Shown piece by piece: positions 24,065-37,299 of a stretch of DNA of 61,064 bases. The notes beneath the pieces are model-generated. The model was not told the DNA's origin. It was given only the letters and a program-made list of their open reading frames with translations, and searched no databases. The first letter of the stretch is position 1. The number at the start of each line of letters is the position of its first letter. Source of the stretch: Halocaridina rubra (taxonomy: Eukaryota; Arthropoda; Malacostraca; Decapoda; Atyidae); NCBI GenBank assembly GCA_037179515.1, contig JAXCGZ010017027.1, positions 132,501-193,564 on the forward strand, given 5' to 3'. The position numbers were made by a program, and so were the translations under genes.

Positions 24065-24453
24065 TATCGTATGGCATTTCATAGATGCCTATAGCCTTGT
24101 ACGGCATTTCATAGATGCCTGTAGCCTCGTACGGCATTTCATAGATGCCTATAGCCGCTAGAGGGCAGAGTGCACACCCAGAAACCCCCCCACCACAGGA
24201 CTGGCATACAGAGCCCACATCACTTTATTCAGGAGTCAGACTTTGCCAGGGGCAGAAGCTACGTCTATAGTTAGACACCTCCCCCTAAGGGGGAAGGAAT
24301 AGTGAGTGACAGGAACTATAGGAGTGGGAGCTCTGAGGCACGGTTTAGTTTAAGTTTTCTCTAAATATATTAATGTTAATTGAACGATGCCTCTCCATTA
24401 CCGACCTCGCTACCTATAATACATGGATAGTGTAAGAAAAAACACCATCTGTC
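24065..24453 (+). repeat. 5' LTR of element B
   Basis: Matches 32324-32680 in the same direction, including ACCACAGGACTGGCATAC, ACACCTCCCCCTAAGGGGG and GATGCCTCTCCATTACC. The exact 3' boundary is uncertain by a few bases. It contains three copies of a 30-bp repeat against two in its partner. It is not similar to the LTRs of copy A. Confidence 0.85.
24069..24158 (+). repeat. 30-bp tandem repeat inside LTR, three units
   Basis: Units of the form GTACGGCATTTCATAGATGC plus ten bases, repeated three times with few changes. The 3' LTR at 32328-32387 has two units. Confidence 0.9.
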
Positions 24454-24455
24454 TT

Positions 24456-24474
24456 TGGTGGTAGCTTAAGGATG
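24456..24474 (+). promoter_or_regulatory. Primer-binding-like site of element B
   Basis: TGGTGGTAGCTTAAGGATG follows the LTR and resembles the sites of copies A and C, though the middle is changed. Confidence 0.5.
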
Positions 24475-24517
24475 CATCCACGCCATTACTACAGCGAAGA
24501 GACAAGAAAAAAGAATA

Positions 24518-24924
24518 ATGAATACAGAAGAAACACATATAAAAAGGAATCTCTGGAAGAAATGTTCAAGTGTTGAGAAACTTCTAGACACTTACAAGAA
24601 GCGAGTCAGCGACATCGAGGGAGAAAGCCTCAGCTCCGACAGTATCCAGTCATGAGAGCCAGCCACTCCTCTCCCCCATCCCCGTATTGGCAATGTCCTC
24701 CGCAGAAAGAATTGTCCCATGCGGCCTCCATGTACACTACCGTCACAGTGCGCCGCACTGTGTCCAGGGCTTTTAACGAAAACGCCCCTGCCAGAAGTTA
24801 TTTGTTGCCGGATCCAACCAAGAAAATGGCGATTCGTCGATTTTGCGAGAGAGATGGACGACGTTGGTGGGAAAATCAGCGAGTCAAGAAGAAAGAACCC
24901 CCTCCTCTAATGCCTTTGCCGTGA
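24518..24924 (+). pseudogene. Short gag-like remnant of element B
   Basis: ATG 24518 starts MNTEETHIKRNLWKK, equivalent to the frame of copy C starting NTEETDINASLVEK. A stop follows at about 24653, and frames shift after that. It sits where gag begins after the primer-binding site. It shows no zinc knuckle and no clear similarity to gag of copy A. The role as gag is inferred from position only. Confidence 0.4.
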
Positions 24925-25600
24925 CGTTCTTCAAACAGCATCCCAAAATAGTTAAGTACTTGTGATCTGTATCCAGTGAGTAATGGGACCATTATTAAAA
25001 GAAATTGAGGTCGGAGGTCTCTGCCATCTTACTTTGTAGTTATGCTTTGACTCAGCCACCCCGCATATAGAAGGGTATATGGCTTTAGTAAATTAATAAA
25101 AGCAGAATTTCTGTACCCATTACTAACATGGATAATTTATACTAATAGCTATAAGCTGTAATAAACTCCATTTTTGTTATCATTTGAATAATATAACGAG
25201 TAATTGCGTTTGAAGGGTGTTCCATTTATTTGCATTACTGCCTAAGTTGATTATTAAACAGGCAAATGTATTGATTTTAATTGAAAAGATTTAATGTACG
25301 TGTAAAATGATTTCTATATTAATTTCTTAAGGCGAAAGTGACAGTGTTTACAAATAATTCTAGTGAGAAATATCCTTACACCTACTTTTAAAGTTCTTTC
25401 GTATTTTCGCGGGTGAATTTTTATCGAAATAAAGGCGGGAATGACTGATCGTTCTCCTAACTTCGTTATCATAAAGTAATAATCATTGTAGTGATTTTTT
25501 ATATTAAAATACGTGTATGACATATCCTTTTGAAGAATAAGAAAATTCTATGATGTTATTTAAATCTTTACTGTTTAATACAATGAGTTTTATTTTTGTG
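24925..25600 (+). other. Non-coding filler of element B
   Basis: AT-rich, no long frame. It aligns with copy C at about 59160-59880, for example TTAATAAAAGCAGAATTTCT against the C version at 59331, so it belongs to the element family. I see no counterpart in copy A. Confidence 0.65.
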
Positions 25601-26129
25601 TTATGCAGGCGGGAAATAGTAGTCGAGTGACTTGTACTGTTATAGGGGGGAATTTGTGTGTCACTCTAATGCACCGTTGTTGGGAGTACTGGAAGGACCT
25701 AGGACTGGTGACTCAGTCATGTGATCTCCTGACCGACCAAGACTTCACACACGCACTCCTTCAGAGTGACGGTGGAAGGGAAATAGAAATGACTAGAAGG
25801 GAAGTATATATAGAGAAAGGGAATATGAGTTTTGAAAGTGAAGCAAGTGCGAGAGAGACTGGGTATGCCTGACTGGGGGTATAATGGGAGGGTTGCTTTC
25901 ATTGGTGGAATCGCATGAAAGTCTGTTGGTAAAGAGGATGGGGATAGGGTCTGGGAGGAATCATCCCCTGCGTCACCATGTCTTACTCCAAGCCATATAA
26001 TCGTTATTTTAATGGGAGGCGATGTAGCTGTTGCGATATCTATTTAAGGATATATTTGAGAAGGTGATTTCCACCTGCCCAGGTATGGCTGTGATGCAGA
26101 TTTTATTTTATTTTTGTATTGTCCCCTAC

Positions 26130-26255
26130 GCCGCCAACGAGATTATTATTCGATTTTTGAGAATTCCAAGCGAAATATTAATTGATAAAGGACATGAATC
26201 TCTGAATGATTCTTTATTTTTCTTTCTAGCTGCAATATGTACATTATTTGTCTGA
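26130..26255 (+). pseudogene. Integrase fragment of element B
   Basis: The plus strand reads EIIIRFLRIPSEILIDKGHE and then SLNDSLFFFLAAICTLFV, equivalent to the part of copy A integrase around DNGHESMNESLFSFLAAVCT. Only the end of the catalytic core remains, so no enzyme can be made. Confidence 0.75.
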
Positions 26256-26677
26256 GAGAATATGTTAAGTAGATAAAATAAAACCTAGAAAGTTTTAGCC
26301 ATGATGATGATGTTTGTCACAATTATTTCAGCTTGGTCATGAAGAAGGGAGTGTAAACTCACAAGAAATGACAACGAGAATGTCAAACAGCCGTTTTCTG
26401 TATTTGAATGAGACAAAGTTGATCCAGAAACCAAAGAGACAGGGGAGGAACAGCGCCTACATGCAAAACTCCCCTCAAAAGGTAGCCATTTGAAGTCCAG
26501 AAGACAGATACTGAGCAATATTTTTGGGTAGGTAAAGGAAAGAGAGTAAAAAAGAAGGTAGTTAAGTACCTACCCAATCGTAAGTATGAAAAGTAGAAAA
26601 AATATATAACTCCCCCTGTCTCCTGAGGTAATTTTGTTGAATAGTCACTCGAAAAATTTACATTTGAGTTAGTAGAA

Positions 26678-26779
<102 letters not shown>

Positions 26780-27508
26780 TAATTTTTCATGTTCAACTCC
26801 TTAAGAGATTATGAAACTTAAGCGAAATTCATTCTTTAATGTTGCAAATGAAATATTATTTTTAATCTTATTACTGCATACACAGAGACAAACTGTATAT
26901 TTTTTCAGATACACGTTTTTTATATATTTATTTGTTGTCGGAAAAAATCTTTAATATCTTTATCCATTTGATATATTATAATTAAAGAGTTTGAAAAAGC
27001 TTATCTAGAGATAATTATTGTTAATTACTATCATAGTCATGAAATTTATAATTAAAATTGAGCTAATTAAGGTAATCGTAATTTTGTTGATAGTAGTAGA
27101 AATAAATAAATAAAAATAAGAAAATTCTCTTGAGATATCAGCATAGTGTAAAATATTGTCTATTTACAATTCTTGTTAAGCTTCCAAGAGTTTCATATTT
27201 CATTAATTATAATTATCCCCTATGATTGTAGTATTTTGTTTTAATTTCATCAGAGGTATGTTGACTTATAGTGAGTGTGTGCTTCCGCTCAACCCTCTGG
27301 TTTATAAACACAGAAAAGATTGCCATAATAGACAAGGTTCTGTATGCTTATTTCACTAACGTCATTTGCAATGTTATATAGAAAAAAGAATGGATTTCTG
27401 CTTTGATGTTTCTTTATTTGTACACTAAGTTATTTTGCTTTTATTCTTTTTTAGACCTTATAAAATGGTTGCAGTTGCGCTCTGTCCACTTGTATAGTTC
27501 GGCAGGAA

Positions 27509-29746
27509 ACTACTCTTATTCCGTGCTTTCCCCTCTTGATAAATCTGACCACTCCATGATCTCTGTCTCTTCCATTTTCGCTCCCCCACCACCAATCCCT
27601 CCTACTCAACGCCGCCTTTGGCACTTCGAGCGAACTCAATATGAAAATTTGCGTAAATTTCTCTTTGACTTTCCATGGGATGACTACTGCTTTCGGTCCC
27701 GCAACCCTGATCGGGTAGCTGTAAAAGTTGCCGAGATCGTGACCGCGGGAATGGAGGCGTACATCCCCTCTTCTACAAAAACTTTCTCTCCCCCTAAACC
27801 TTGGTTTGACCGTGCCTGCTCCATGGCCATCCAGGCTAGGAATCAGGCTCACCGATCTTACCAAGCCTCTCCTTCCGATTTAACTCGCTCTGCTTTTATT
27901 ATAGCTAGGAATCGCTGTACAGCTCAGATTCGAAGGTTTAAGGCTTCCTTTATAAGAAGGAAAGTTGATGACCTTAACTCCTCTCCTACTGACAAATGCT
28001 TCTGGTCCTTAGCCAAAAACCTCTCCAAAAACTTCTGTAACTCAAGCTTTCCAGTTCTCATTCGTTCTGATGGTTCTATAGCTTGCTCTCCCACTGACAA
28101 AGCCACTCTCTTTGGCTCTCATTTTTCTGCCAACTCTTCTATCAACAATTCCAGCGCACCTGTTCCTCAGTCTTTTCCCCTCTCTAACCCTATGCCCTCC
28201 CTTATCCTTTCTTCACGCAAAGTTCATAAGGTTCTTCGCTCACTAAAGACAAACAAGGCATCTGGTCCCGATGGTATCCCTGCAAGGTTCCTTAAGGAGT
28301 TTGCAGATGAACTGGCTCCCGTGCTTTGCCGTCTTTTTTGCCTCATTCTGTCAACCAGTATCTATCCTTCATCTTGGAAGCATGCTCTAGTTTAACCTGT
28401 TCCTAAGAAGGGTGACCGCTCTATTCTTTCTAACTACCGACCTATTGTTCTAACCTCCTCTATTGCTAAAGTTTTTGAAACTTTGCTCAATGCTCACTTT
28501 TTGAAACGCCTTGAATCTAACTCACTTATCTCCGATCACCAATACGGCTTCCGCAAGGCAAGATCCACTGGTGATCTCCTGTCCTATCTTACTCATGTAT
28601 GGTCATCTTCTCTGGGGAACTATGGGGAATCCTTTGTCGTCGCCTTTGATATCTCTAAGGCTTTTGACAGAGTCTGGCACAAGGCTCTGTTGGCCAAACT
28701 CCCAGCCTACGGCTTTACCCATTCTTTCTGTTCTCTGATTTCCAGTTTTCTTACTGACCGTTCTATATCTGTAGTTGTTGATGGCGCGACATCTAGCCCT
28801 TTCTCTGTGTCCAGTGGTGTTCCACAGGGCTCTGTTCTTTCACCTACTCTCTTCCTTCTCTTCATCAATGATCTTCTACAGTCCCCATCTTCCTCTCTTC
28901 TTCATGCCTTTGCTGATGATTCTACCCTTCACTTTTCCTCTGCCTTTTCTTCACAACCTTCATCTGTTACTCGTAATCAATCTCGTATCACTCTTTCTTC
29001 TACTCTTAACTCCGATTTGCAGAGAGTATCTGAATGGGGCACACAAAATTTAGTTAAATTCAATGCCTCCAAGACACAGTTTCTGGCTATCTCTTTATCT
29101 TCTTCTCCTCCGGATAACCCTATTGTCTTCGAAACTAATGAAATTTACCCTCTTAACTCTATCAATATATTAGGTATCCATATAGCCTCTAACTTGTCTT
29201 GGAGGAATCACATAATCCAAATTTCTAAATCTTCATCCAAAAAATTTGGGGTTTTGTTTCGTTTTCGTTATTACTTTTCCTCATTGCAGTTACTTAAAAT
29301 TTACAAAGGCCTTATCCGCCCCTGCTTAGAATACTGCTCACACATCTGGGGTGCTTCTTCCTTTACTTATCTTCTCGATAGGGTTCAATCGAAGGCAGTC
29401 AGACTCATTAATGATCCTTCTCTTATTTCTAACCTGGATTCTCTCTCTCTTCGCCGTAAGGTATCTTCCCTTTCGCTTTTTTATCGCTACTACTTCCATC
29501 GCTGCTCTGATGAGTTGGCGAGTTGCATCCCTCCTCCACTGCCGAGGCCGCGTAACACTCGCCAAGCGGCCTCATCTCACAGGTACTGTGTGGAGATTTG
29601 TAGCTCGAGGATTGGTCGGTGCAGCGACTGCTTCTTCCCATCTACCTCCAGACTCTGGTATGTACTCTCTTCCTCCTTCTGTCTTTCCTAGCTCTTATGA
29701 CCTTTCATCCTTCAAAAAGCAGATCTATCGTCATCTCAGAGCCTAG
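27509..29746 (+). pseudogene. Jockey-like endonuclease-RT pseudogene
   Basis: It begins at the end of the APE endonuclease (LDKSDHSMISVSS). The RT follows: NKASGPDGIPARFLKEFADE, a stop at 28393-28395, then NYRPIVLTSSIAKVFETL, QYGFRKARSTGDLLSYLTHV, FDISKAFDRVWHKALL, SSGVPQGSVLSPTLFLLFIN and HAFADDSTLH. The stop is TAA where the other copy has CAA, and the frame is otherwise continuous, so a single C-to-T change broke it there. A four-base insertion near 29660 shifts the last 30 codons, which end in DLSSFKKQIYRHLRA. RT catalytic motifs are intact. Confidence 0.87.
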
Positions 29747-29940
29747 TCCTCCATATCTCTGGTCCTCTTTACTTTGACTGTTTTTTCTGTCTGTCGTTTT
29801 CCTTTGCGTGACATTACCTCACCTCTGCCTTGCCGTTAACTTTTTCTTTTCCTTCGTCTTGGTATTTTCTCGTGCCCGGGCCTTTGTTGATGAGGGCAGT
29901 TTCTGCCTATCCCGGTGTCACACTCTTAAAAAAAAAAAAA
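27509..29940 (+). mobile_element. Jockey-like LINE, 5'-truncated copy inserted in element B
   Basis: Homology with the longer copy at 54930-58335 begins abruptly at AACTACTCTTATTCCGTG (about 27509), inside the endonuclease domain, and runs to a poly(A) tail of about 16 bases at 29929. Element B sequence resumes directly after the tail, shown by its match to the equivalent part of copy A. Confidence 0.88.
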
Positions 29941-29994
29941 AAAGTCATAAAAAAGGGCCCTATAAGCGTAAATTATGTTTTTTTAAGAAAAATA

Positions 29995-29997
<3 letters not shown>

Positions 29998-30089
<92 letters not shown>
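29998..30089. repeat. (CT)n microsatellite
   Basis: About 46 CT units; the LSLSLS frames over it are artefacts. Confidence 0.97.
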
Positions 30090-30092
<3 letters not shown>

Positions 30093-30355
30093 TTTTACCC
30101 TTTACATACTGAACCCTGTTATTTCTTTATGTTGATAAAGTATTACAATTATTGATTCTTTTTTATTCTTTTGCAAATTTGCTAGATAATAAATGTGCCC
30201 AAGTTTTATTACACTTGATAAGTTTTTTGCATGCTGATATTGCATAAATACAGATAAGACAAAAGTTGAACTGATTATTTATATGAGTTTTTCTGCCACA
30301 TATTGCATCTGTTTTGGAAAATAGATAAAGCTCCCACTGACAAATAGGGCAACCA

Positions 30356-30356
<1 letters not shown>

Positions 30357-30426
<70 letters not shown>
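30357..30426. repeat. (TA)n microsatellite
   Basis: About 34 TA units. Confidence 0.97.
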
Positions 30427-30427
<1 letters not shown>

Positions 30428-32306
30428 TGACTGCAGGAATTTGAATAGTAAAAGAGACTATATTAGAATGAGCATTATTATGAAATATAAGTATAGAACT
30501 CTGTCCTTACTTCAAAATGCCAGTCTCAGTTGTATATATACTGCTGTTCCTGATTTAGTATTTTAATTTAATTTTTATTATTCATATTATTATCATGATC
30601 ACTAGTATTGTTATAATTATGTTGGCTGTCATTGTTGCTATTACTTCATGGCCTTGTGAATAATTATGTTAGTAAATGTTATCAGCAGTAACCAAATTAT
30701 TTCTATTTTTTATCTTGAATTCATGCTTTTATGTTACTGTAGTCACTGCTTATAAGAATATTTCTTTAGTGGCTGTTCTCAGCTTTTCATGACTCTTCTT
30801 TTTTATATCTATAGTATACTAATGTTATGTATCAGTTACTCAGCTACATCCTAAGTATCTTGGAATAATAATTTAATGGTGTAGACACATACTTTCAATT
30901 ACCACCCTATTTCTAGGCACCCTCGACCGGCAATTTTAAATTTTATTTTCACAAACCAGTCCCTTTTACCCATTGGAGAGATTGCAAGAGCCTGCAGGTC
31001 TAGGGAGGCGAAGTATACCCTCTGAATGCGGACATATGGCCATTGTTTGTACGCAGAGGTCACATGTCTTCTTTCTGCATTTGTACTGGTGACATAGACC
31101 CTAATTTCTGGCCCTAGAATCTACTCCAGGCTATGTTCATATTTTTCAGCTAGTGGAGGGAGATGCGCCTCGTTGAGGAGGTGCGTGAGAGATGATCATA
31201 GGACCACCTCAAGAGTCGCATGAAAGCGGGTGGGAGGGGTTCCTAGCAGATGCATCGATGCCCTCCCTTTGTCTGGCTAGTCTCCAGAAAAAAGAAGGAT
31301 TCGTGGTACGTTGTTACAACCTGGACCTACCTCAAAGTTGTCAGGTGGTGGTCACGGGAAATTAGGATATACATATTCCAAGACCTAGCAGTGATGAGTA
31401 ACTGAGGGGATGGGGAAATGAAAATCCCCCAAAAAATTTAAAATGAAAAGGGGGAAAGAAAAAAATGGGAATTGAAGATCCCTATCTGGCAAATTTTAAA
31501 ATTAACAATGAGAAAAGGGAAGTGAGCATCCCCTTAATTAAGAGAATTGAAAAGTTTTTTCCCCCACGTATTTGAACTGATAAAGATAAAGAAAAAAAAA
31601 AGGCTCACCGTCTTTGACTACGATTGGTGGAAGAACAAATATTGTACCTTTTTTTTATTTTTTTATTTTAAGAGTAGACGTAGACACCTCAAAGCCTCCC
31701 TTAGATTTAAGTTTCTTAGAATAAGTGTCATGGATCAATTGTGCATGTTGAATTCTTTTTTTTTCACTATAATGGGTGCTAAATGTTACAATTTGCAGAA
31801 ATCATACTAAACTACATTTGTAATTGTTATATTAAGTTTTTCTGTTTAAATATTATCATTGTTTAAAGTCATGATTTAATATTTGCGGATCATAGCCAAC
31901 TGTTCACAACACGATAAATGTTTTGTTTTAGTAAGTATTTGCATATATCACGTCCAAATGTATTGTGTACTAATTGAGTAATGTAATAGGTTAATTAGCT
32001 TTGTTCTTAAATAATATTGTTAATGCTTACTAGCTATATATTGCAATGTGAATACTTAATTTTGATTTTTTTGCCTTTACGTACAATGCTTATTGTAAGG
32101 AACATATTTTTCTTTTGTCAGATTTCATTGCATAGTAATTTTGATATTCCTGCAATCTGTTTTGATAATTATATGAGATTGTAATAGTTTCATAAGTTAG
32201 TTCATTAGATAATTCTGCCCCCTTTTTTGTAAAATAATGATAGTTTAAAAATTATATAGCTCTCATGAAAGTAGAAATTCTAAGTCCGAAATATCTGATA
32301 TATTCC

Positions 32307-32323
32307 AGAGTGGTGGTAGGGGG
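32307..32323 (+). promoter_or_regulatory. Polypurine tract of element B
   Basis: A purine-rich stretch ending GGTGGTAGGGGG stands directly before the TGTC start of the 3' LTR, matching the position and context of the tract in copy A. Confidence 0.7.
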
Positions 32324-32680
32324 TGTCGTACGGCACTTCATAGATGCCTATAGCCTCGTACGGCATTTCATAGATGCCTATAGCCACTAGAGGACAGAGT
32401 GCGCACCCATAAACCCACCACCACAGGACTGGCATACAAAGCCCGCGTCACTTTAGTCAGGAGTCAGATTTTGCTGGGGCAAAAGCTACGTCCATAGTTA
32501 GACACCTCCCCCTAAGGGGGCGGGAATAGTGAGTGACAGGAACTATAGGAATGGGAGCTTTGAGGGACAGTTTAGTTCAAGTTTTCTCTTATAAATAAAT
32601 GTTGATTGAACGATGCCTCTCCATTACCAACCTCGCTACCTATAATATCCGGATAGTGTAAGAAAAGAACACCATGTGTC
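32324..32680 (+). repeat. 3' LTR of element B
   Basis: Begins TGTCGTACGG and matches 24065-24453 in the same direction, with two instead of three 30-bp units. The last bases are uncertain. Confidence 0.85.
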
Positions 32681-33353
<673 letters not shown>

Positions 33354-33383
33354 TAAGCATAAACTGTTAGCATACAGCACTAA

Positions 33384-33736
<353 letters not shown>

Positions 33737-34343
33737 CATTACCATTTGTGAAAACATGAATAATTTTTACCCCGACCGGGACTTGAACCTAGGACATGAA
33801 ATTACTATGCCAAGGAACTATCAACTACACCAGAGAAGATCTAAAAGGGAAACACACCTTACAGCTTTTATTTGCTAAACAGGGATGAACACATTCTATC
33901 TGAATGCCACTTTGTTCATATTGCAATTTCCCCCAACCTCACTCGTGGCTTCGTTTTTGCATTTAATTCAACTCTCAATCTCATTTGGGGCCAACAGTAA
34001 TCAAATAAGCACATTACCATATGTGGAAACATGAATAATTTTTACCCCGACCGGGACTTGAACCTAGGACATAAAATTACAATGCCAAGGCACTACCAAC
34101 TACACCACAAAATATCTAAAATGGAAACACACCTTACAGCTTTTATCTGCTAGACAGGGATGAACACATTCTCTTTGAATGCCACTCTGTTCATATTGCA
34201 ATTTCCCTCAGCCTCACTCGTAGCTTTGTTTTCGCATTTAATTCAACTCCCAATCGCATTTGGGACCAACAATGATCAAATAAGCACATTACCATATGTG
34301 AAAACATGAATAATTTTTACCCCGACCAGAACTTGAACCTTTT
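33737..34343 (-). repeat. 275-bp tandem repeat with tRNA-like segment
   Basis: CATTACCAT(A/T)TGTG starts at 33737, 34012 and 34287, a constant spacing of 275 bases. There are two full units and a short third. On the minus strand each full unit includes a tRNA-like part with GTGTAGTTG, CTTGGCAT and GGTTCAAGTCCCGGTCGGG (B-box-like). It looks like a tandemly amplified tRNA-derived SINE. Confidence 0.85.
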
Positions 34344-34344
34344 A

Positions 34345-34425
34345 GACCTTCTGTGGTGTAGTTGGTAGTGCCTTGGCATAGTAATTTTATGTCCTAGGTT
34401 CAAATCCCGGTCGGGGTAAGAATTA

Positions 34426-34430
<5 letters not shown>
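34345..34430 (+). repeat. Inverted tRNA-like segment of the 275-bp repeat
   Basis: TGTGGTGTAGTTGGTAGTGC and later GGTTCAAATCCCGGTCGGGG read on the plus strand, opposite to the tandem units beside it. The T-arm stem pairs poorly, so this is a SINE head and not a working tRNA gene. A TA array follows. Confidence 0.8.

Positions 34431-34514
<84 letters not shown>
34428..34514. repeat. (TA)n microsatellite
   Basis: About 43 TA units. Confidence 0.97.
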
Positions 34515-34517
<3 letters not shown>

Positions 34518-35705
34518 TAATTTGTGATTGTGAAGGCTAATGAATTTAATTATTATATTCTCCGGTAAAGCCAGCGACTCAGCAGGAGCTGCATTGATTT
34601 GACATGATAGGCACTAAGTACTTTAACCATTAGAGGGAAAGGTTGTTAATGGCTGAATTGATGCTAAACTTCCAAAGGGTGAGAAGTGGAATCTTGGCTT
34701 CATGTTACCAGTCTAACACATGAGTGTGTGTGTTTAAAGAAAATGCCTGCTCTTTTAAGTCGGAGCTTAACTGGAATGGTTCAAGCATAAAATTGAGTAT
34801 TTTTTTTTTCAGGTTTCATTCACACAACTTGTGCGTTCGCATGTATGTCGTAGACATTCGTAATGCAATTCCCCCCCCCCCCATAATTGCATATATGAGA
34901 TAGGTGAAATATAACGTCTGACTTTATTCTTTGCTCAGGTCTCGTGACGAATTTGATCGGGGTCGGATTTGATTTTGCTGTGCTCTGATTTTAATTACTA
35001 TTTCAGCTTCAGTACGTATGAGGAAATGGCAACTGACAGCATAGGTTAGCTTAAGTTAAGTTAGTGTATTACTATAGGAAAATTTCCCTTCACGCCCTGT
35101 CTATCACTATGTTTTATTGCATGTACAATACTTATCAATATTTTCTGTTGCTGACAGTATCTTCAGCACGGTAAATTCATTAAGAAATAAGTGAATAAAA
35201 ACTATAATTTAATAAAAAGATAAACAAATGAATGAATTAATAAATTTCAGTTAGCGAATAGCAAGAAGTGCTAAGATAGTCCCTATCACGAATCTACCAT
35301 TTCATTGGGAAGAGGTATGAATGGGTAAATATACCTACCTACTCACTCTCTCGGAAGAATTCTTTCTCAGTAACCCGGTTGCATCCGAGTGTATATGTGT
35401 AGCTGCCTCTCCTCCATCATTGCCAACACAAATGACGTAATGCTTTATTTACTGTGACGCAATATCTGCTTAGGGTGTTGATAATGACTGCTCAGTTTTA
35501 TTTATTTTTGCTTCTTCCCCCTATCAAGCTGTACTCTGGCTTTTGGACCTTCAACAGTTTTTAAAGTCCTTAAATATTAACAAAGTTTATACTTAATATT
35601 GAAAACGCTTCTCTTCGGAGTTTGTTCAAAAGAATTATAATACATTACATTAGCAACTGTTTTTACTCCTTATTTTGGATGCTTTTCGTTTGTTAAAGTT
35701 CGTAA
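34515..35705. other. No gene recognised
   Basis: AT-rich unique sequence with a C run near 34870. No frame with recognisable content on either strand. Confidence 0.6.
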
Positions 35706-35707
35706 AC

Positions 35708-35798
<91 letters not shown>

Positions 35799-35800
35799 GC

Positions 35801-35840
<40 letters not shown>
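35706..35840. repeat. Compound (CTT)n-(ATT)n-(AGT)n microsatellite
   Basis: Three trinucleotide arrays in succession. Bases 35841-36265 that follow show no gene. Confidence 0.97.
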
Positions 35841-35841
<1 letters not shown>

Positions 35842-36266
35842 AGCATAGTTCTGATAATCGCTGTAGTATATTCAGGATGGTTGTTCTTATAGTTGTTTTT
35901 GTCTTAACATAATGTGGTTTTATGCTTTCATCATCATAAAAAAGTGGTCTTATTAATGATACCCGTTTATCAGGACTCACAAATGATGTTCATAATTATA
36001 GATAATGATGACCTTAAGTTGAAGGTGTTTTGATATCTGTCTTTTCGATATTTGATGACGACCAAAGGTATTCTTTTAAAATATCCAGCTAGAGAGTTTT
36101 CTTACTCATCCTCTCGATGTCTTGAAGGAAAACATAATGTGTTCTTTCAAATATTCCTCGTATATGTCTCCTCATCCCACTCCTTTTTAGTCTTTTAAGG
36201 AATGAATGCATGAGATGCGCCATACTGGGAACAGGCTGCTTGTAAACTAGGCCTTATTTTAAGAAG

Positions 36267-36899
<633 letters not shown>

Positions 36900-36927
36900 A
36901 CACTGAACTGTTAACATACCGTCTAAA

Positions 36928-37226
<299 letters not shown>

Positions 37227-37299
37227 TTACCTAATTGTGCTTACGGGAAAGAGCCCAAAGCTAGTATCTTCCCGTCTCCTGATCGGTTCCATTTTAGAC

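Larger units (their letters stand above)
29941..32311 (+). other. Non-coding 3' internal region of element B
   Basis: Contains a CT array (29998-30089) and a TA array (30357-30426). About 30150-30530 and 31000-31330 align in reverse with copy A. No coding sequence recognised, no env-like frame. Confidence 0.65.

Noticed and set aside
34345..34415. tRNA gene with GGTTCAAATCCC
   Set aside because: T-stem pairing is weak, and the segment is part of the 275-bp repeat, so it is a SINE head.
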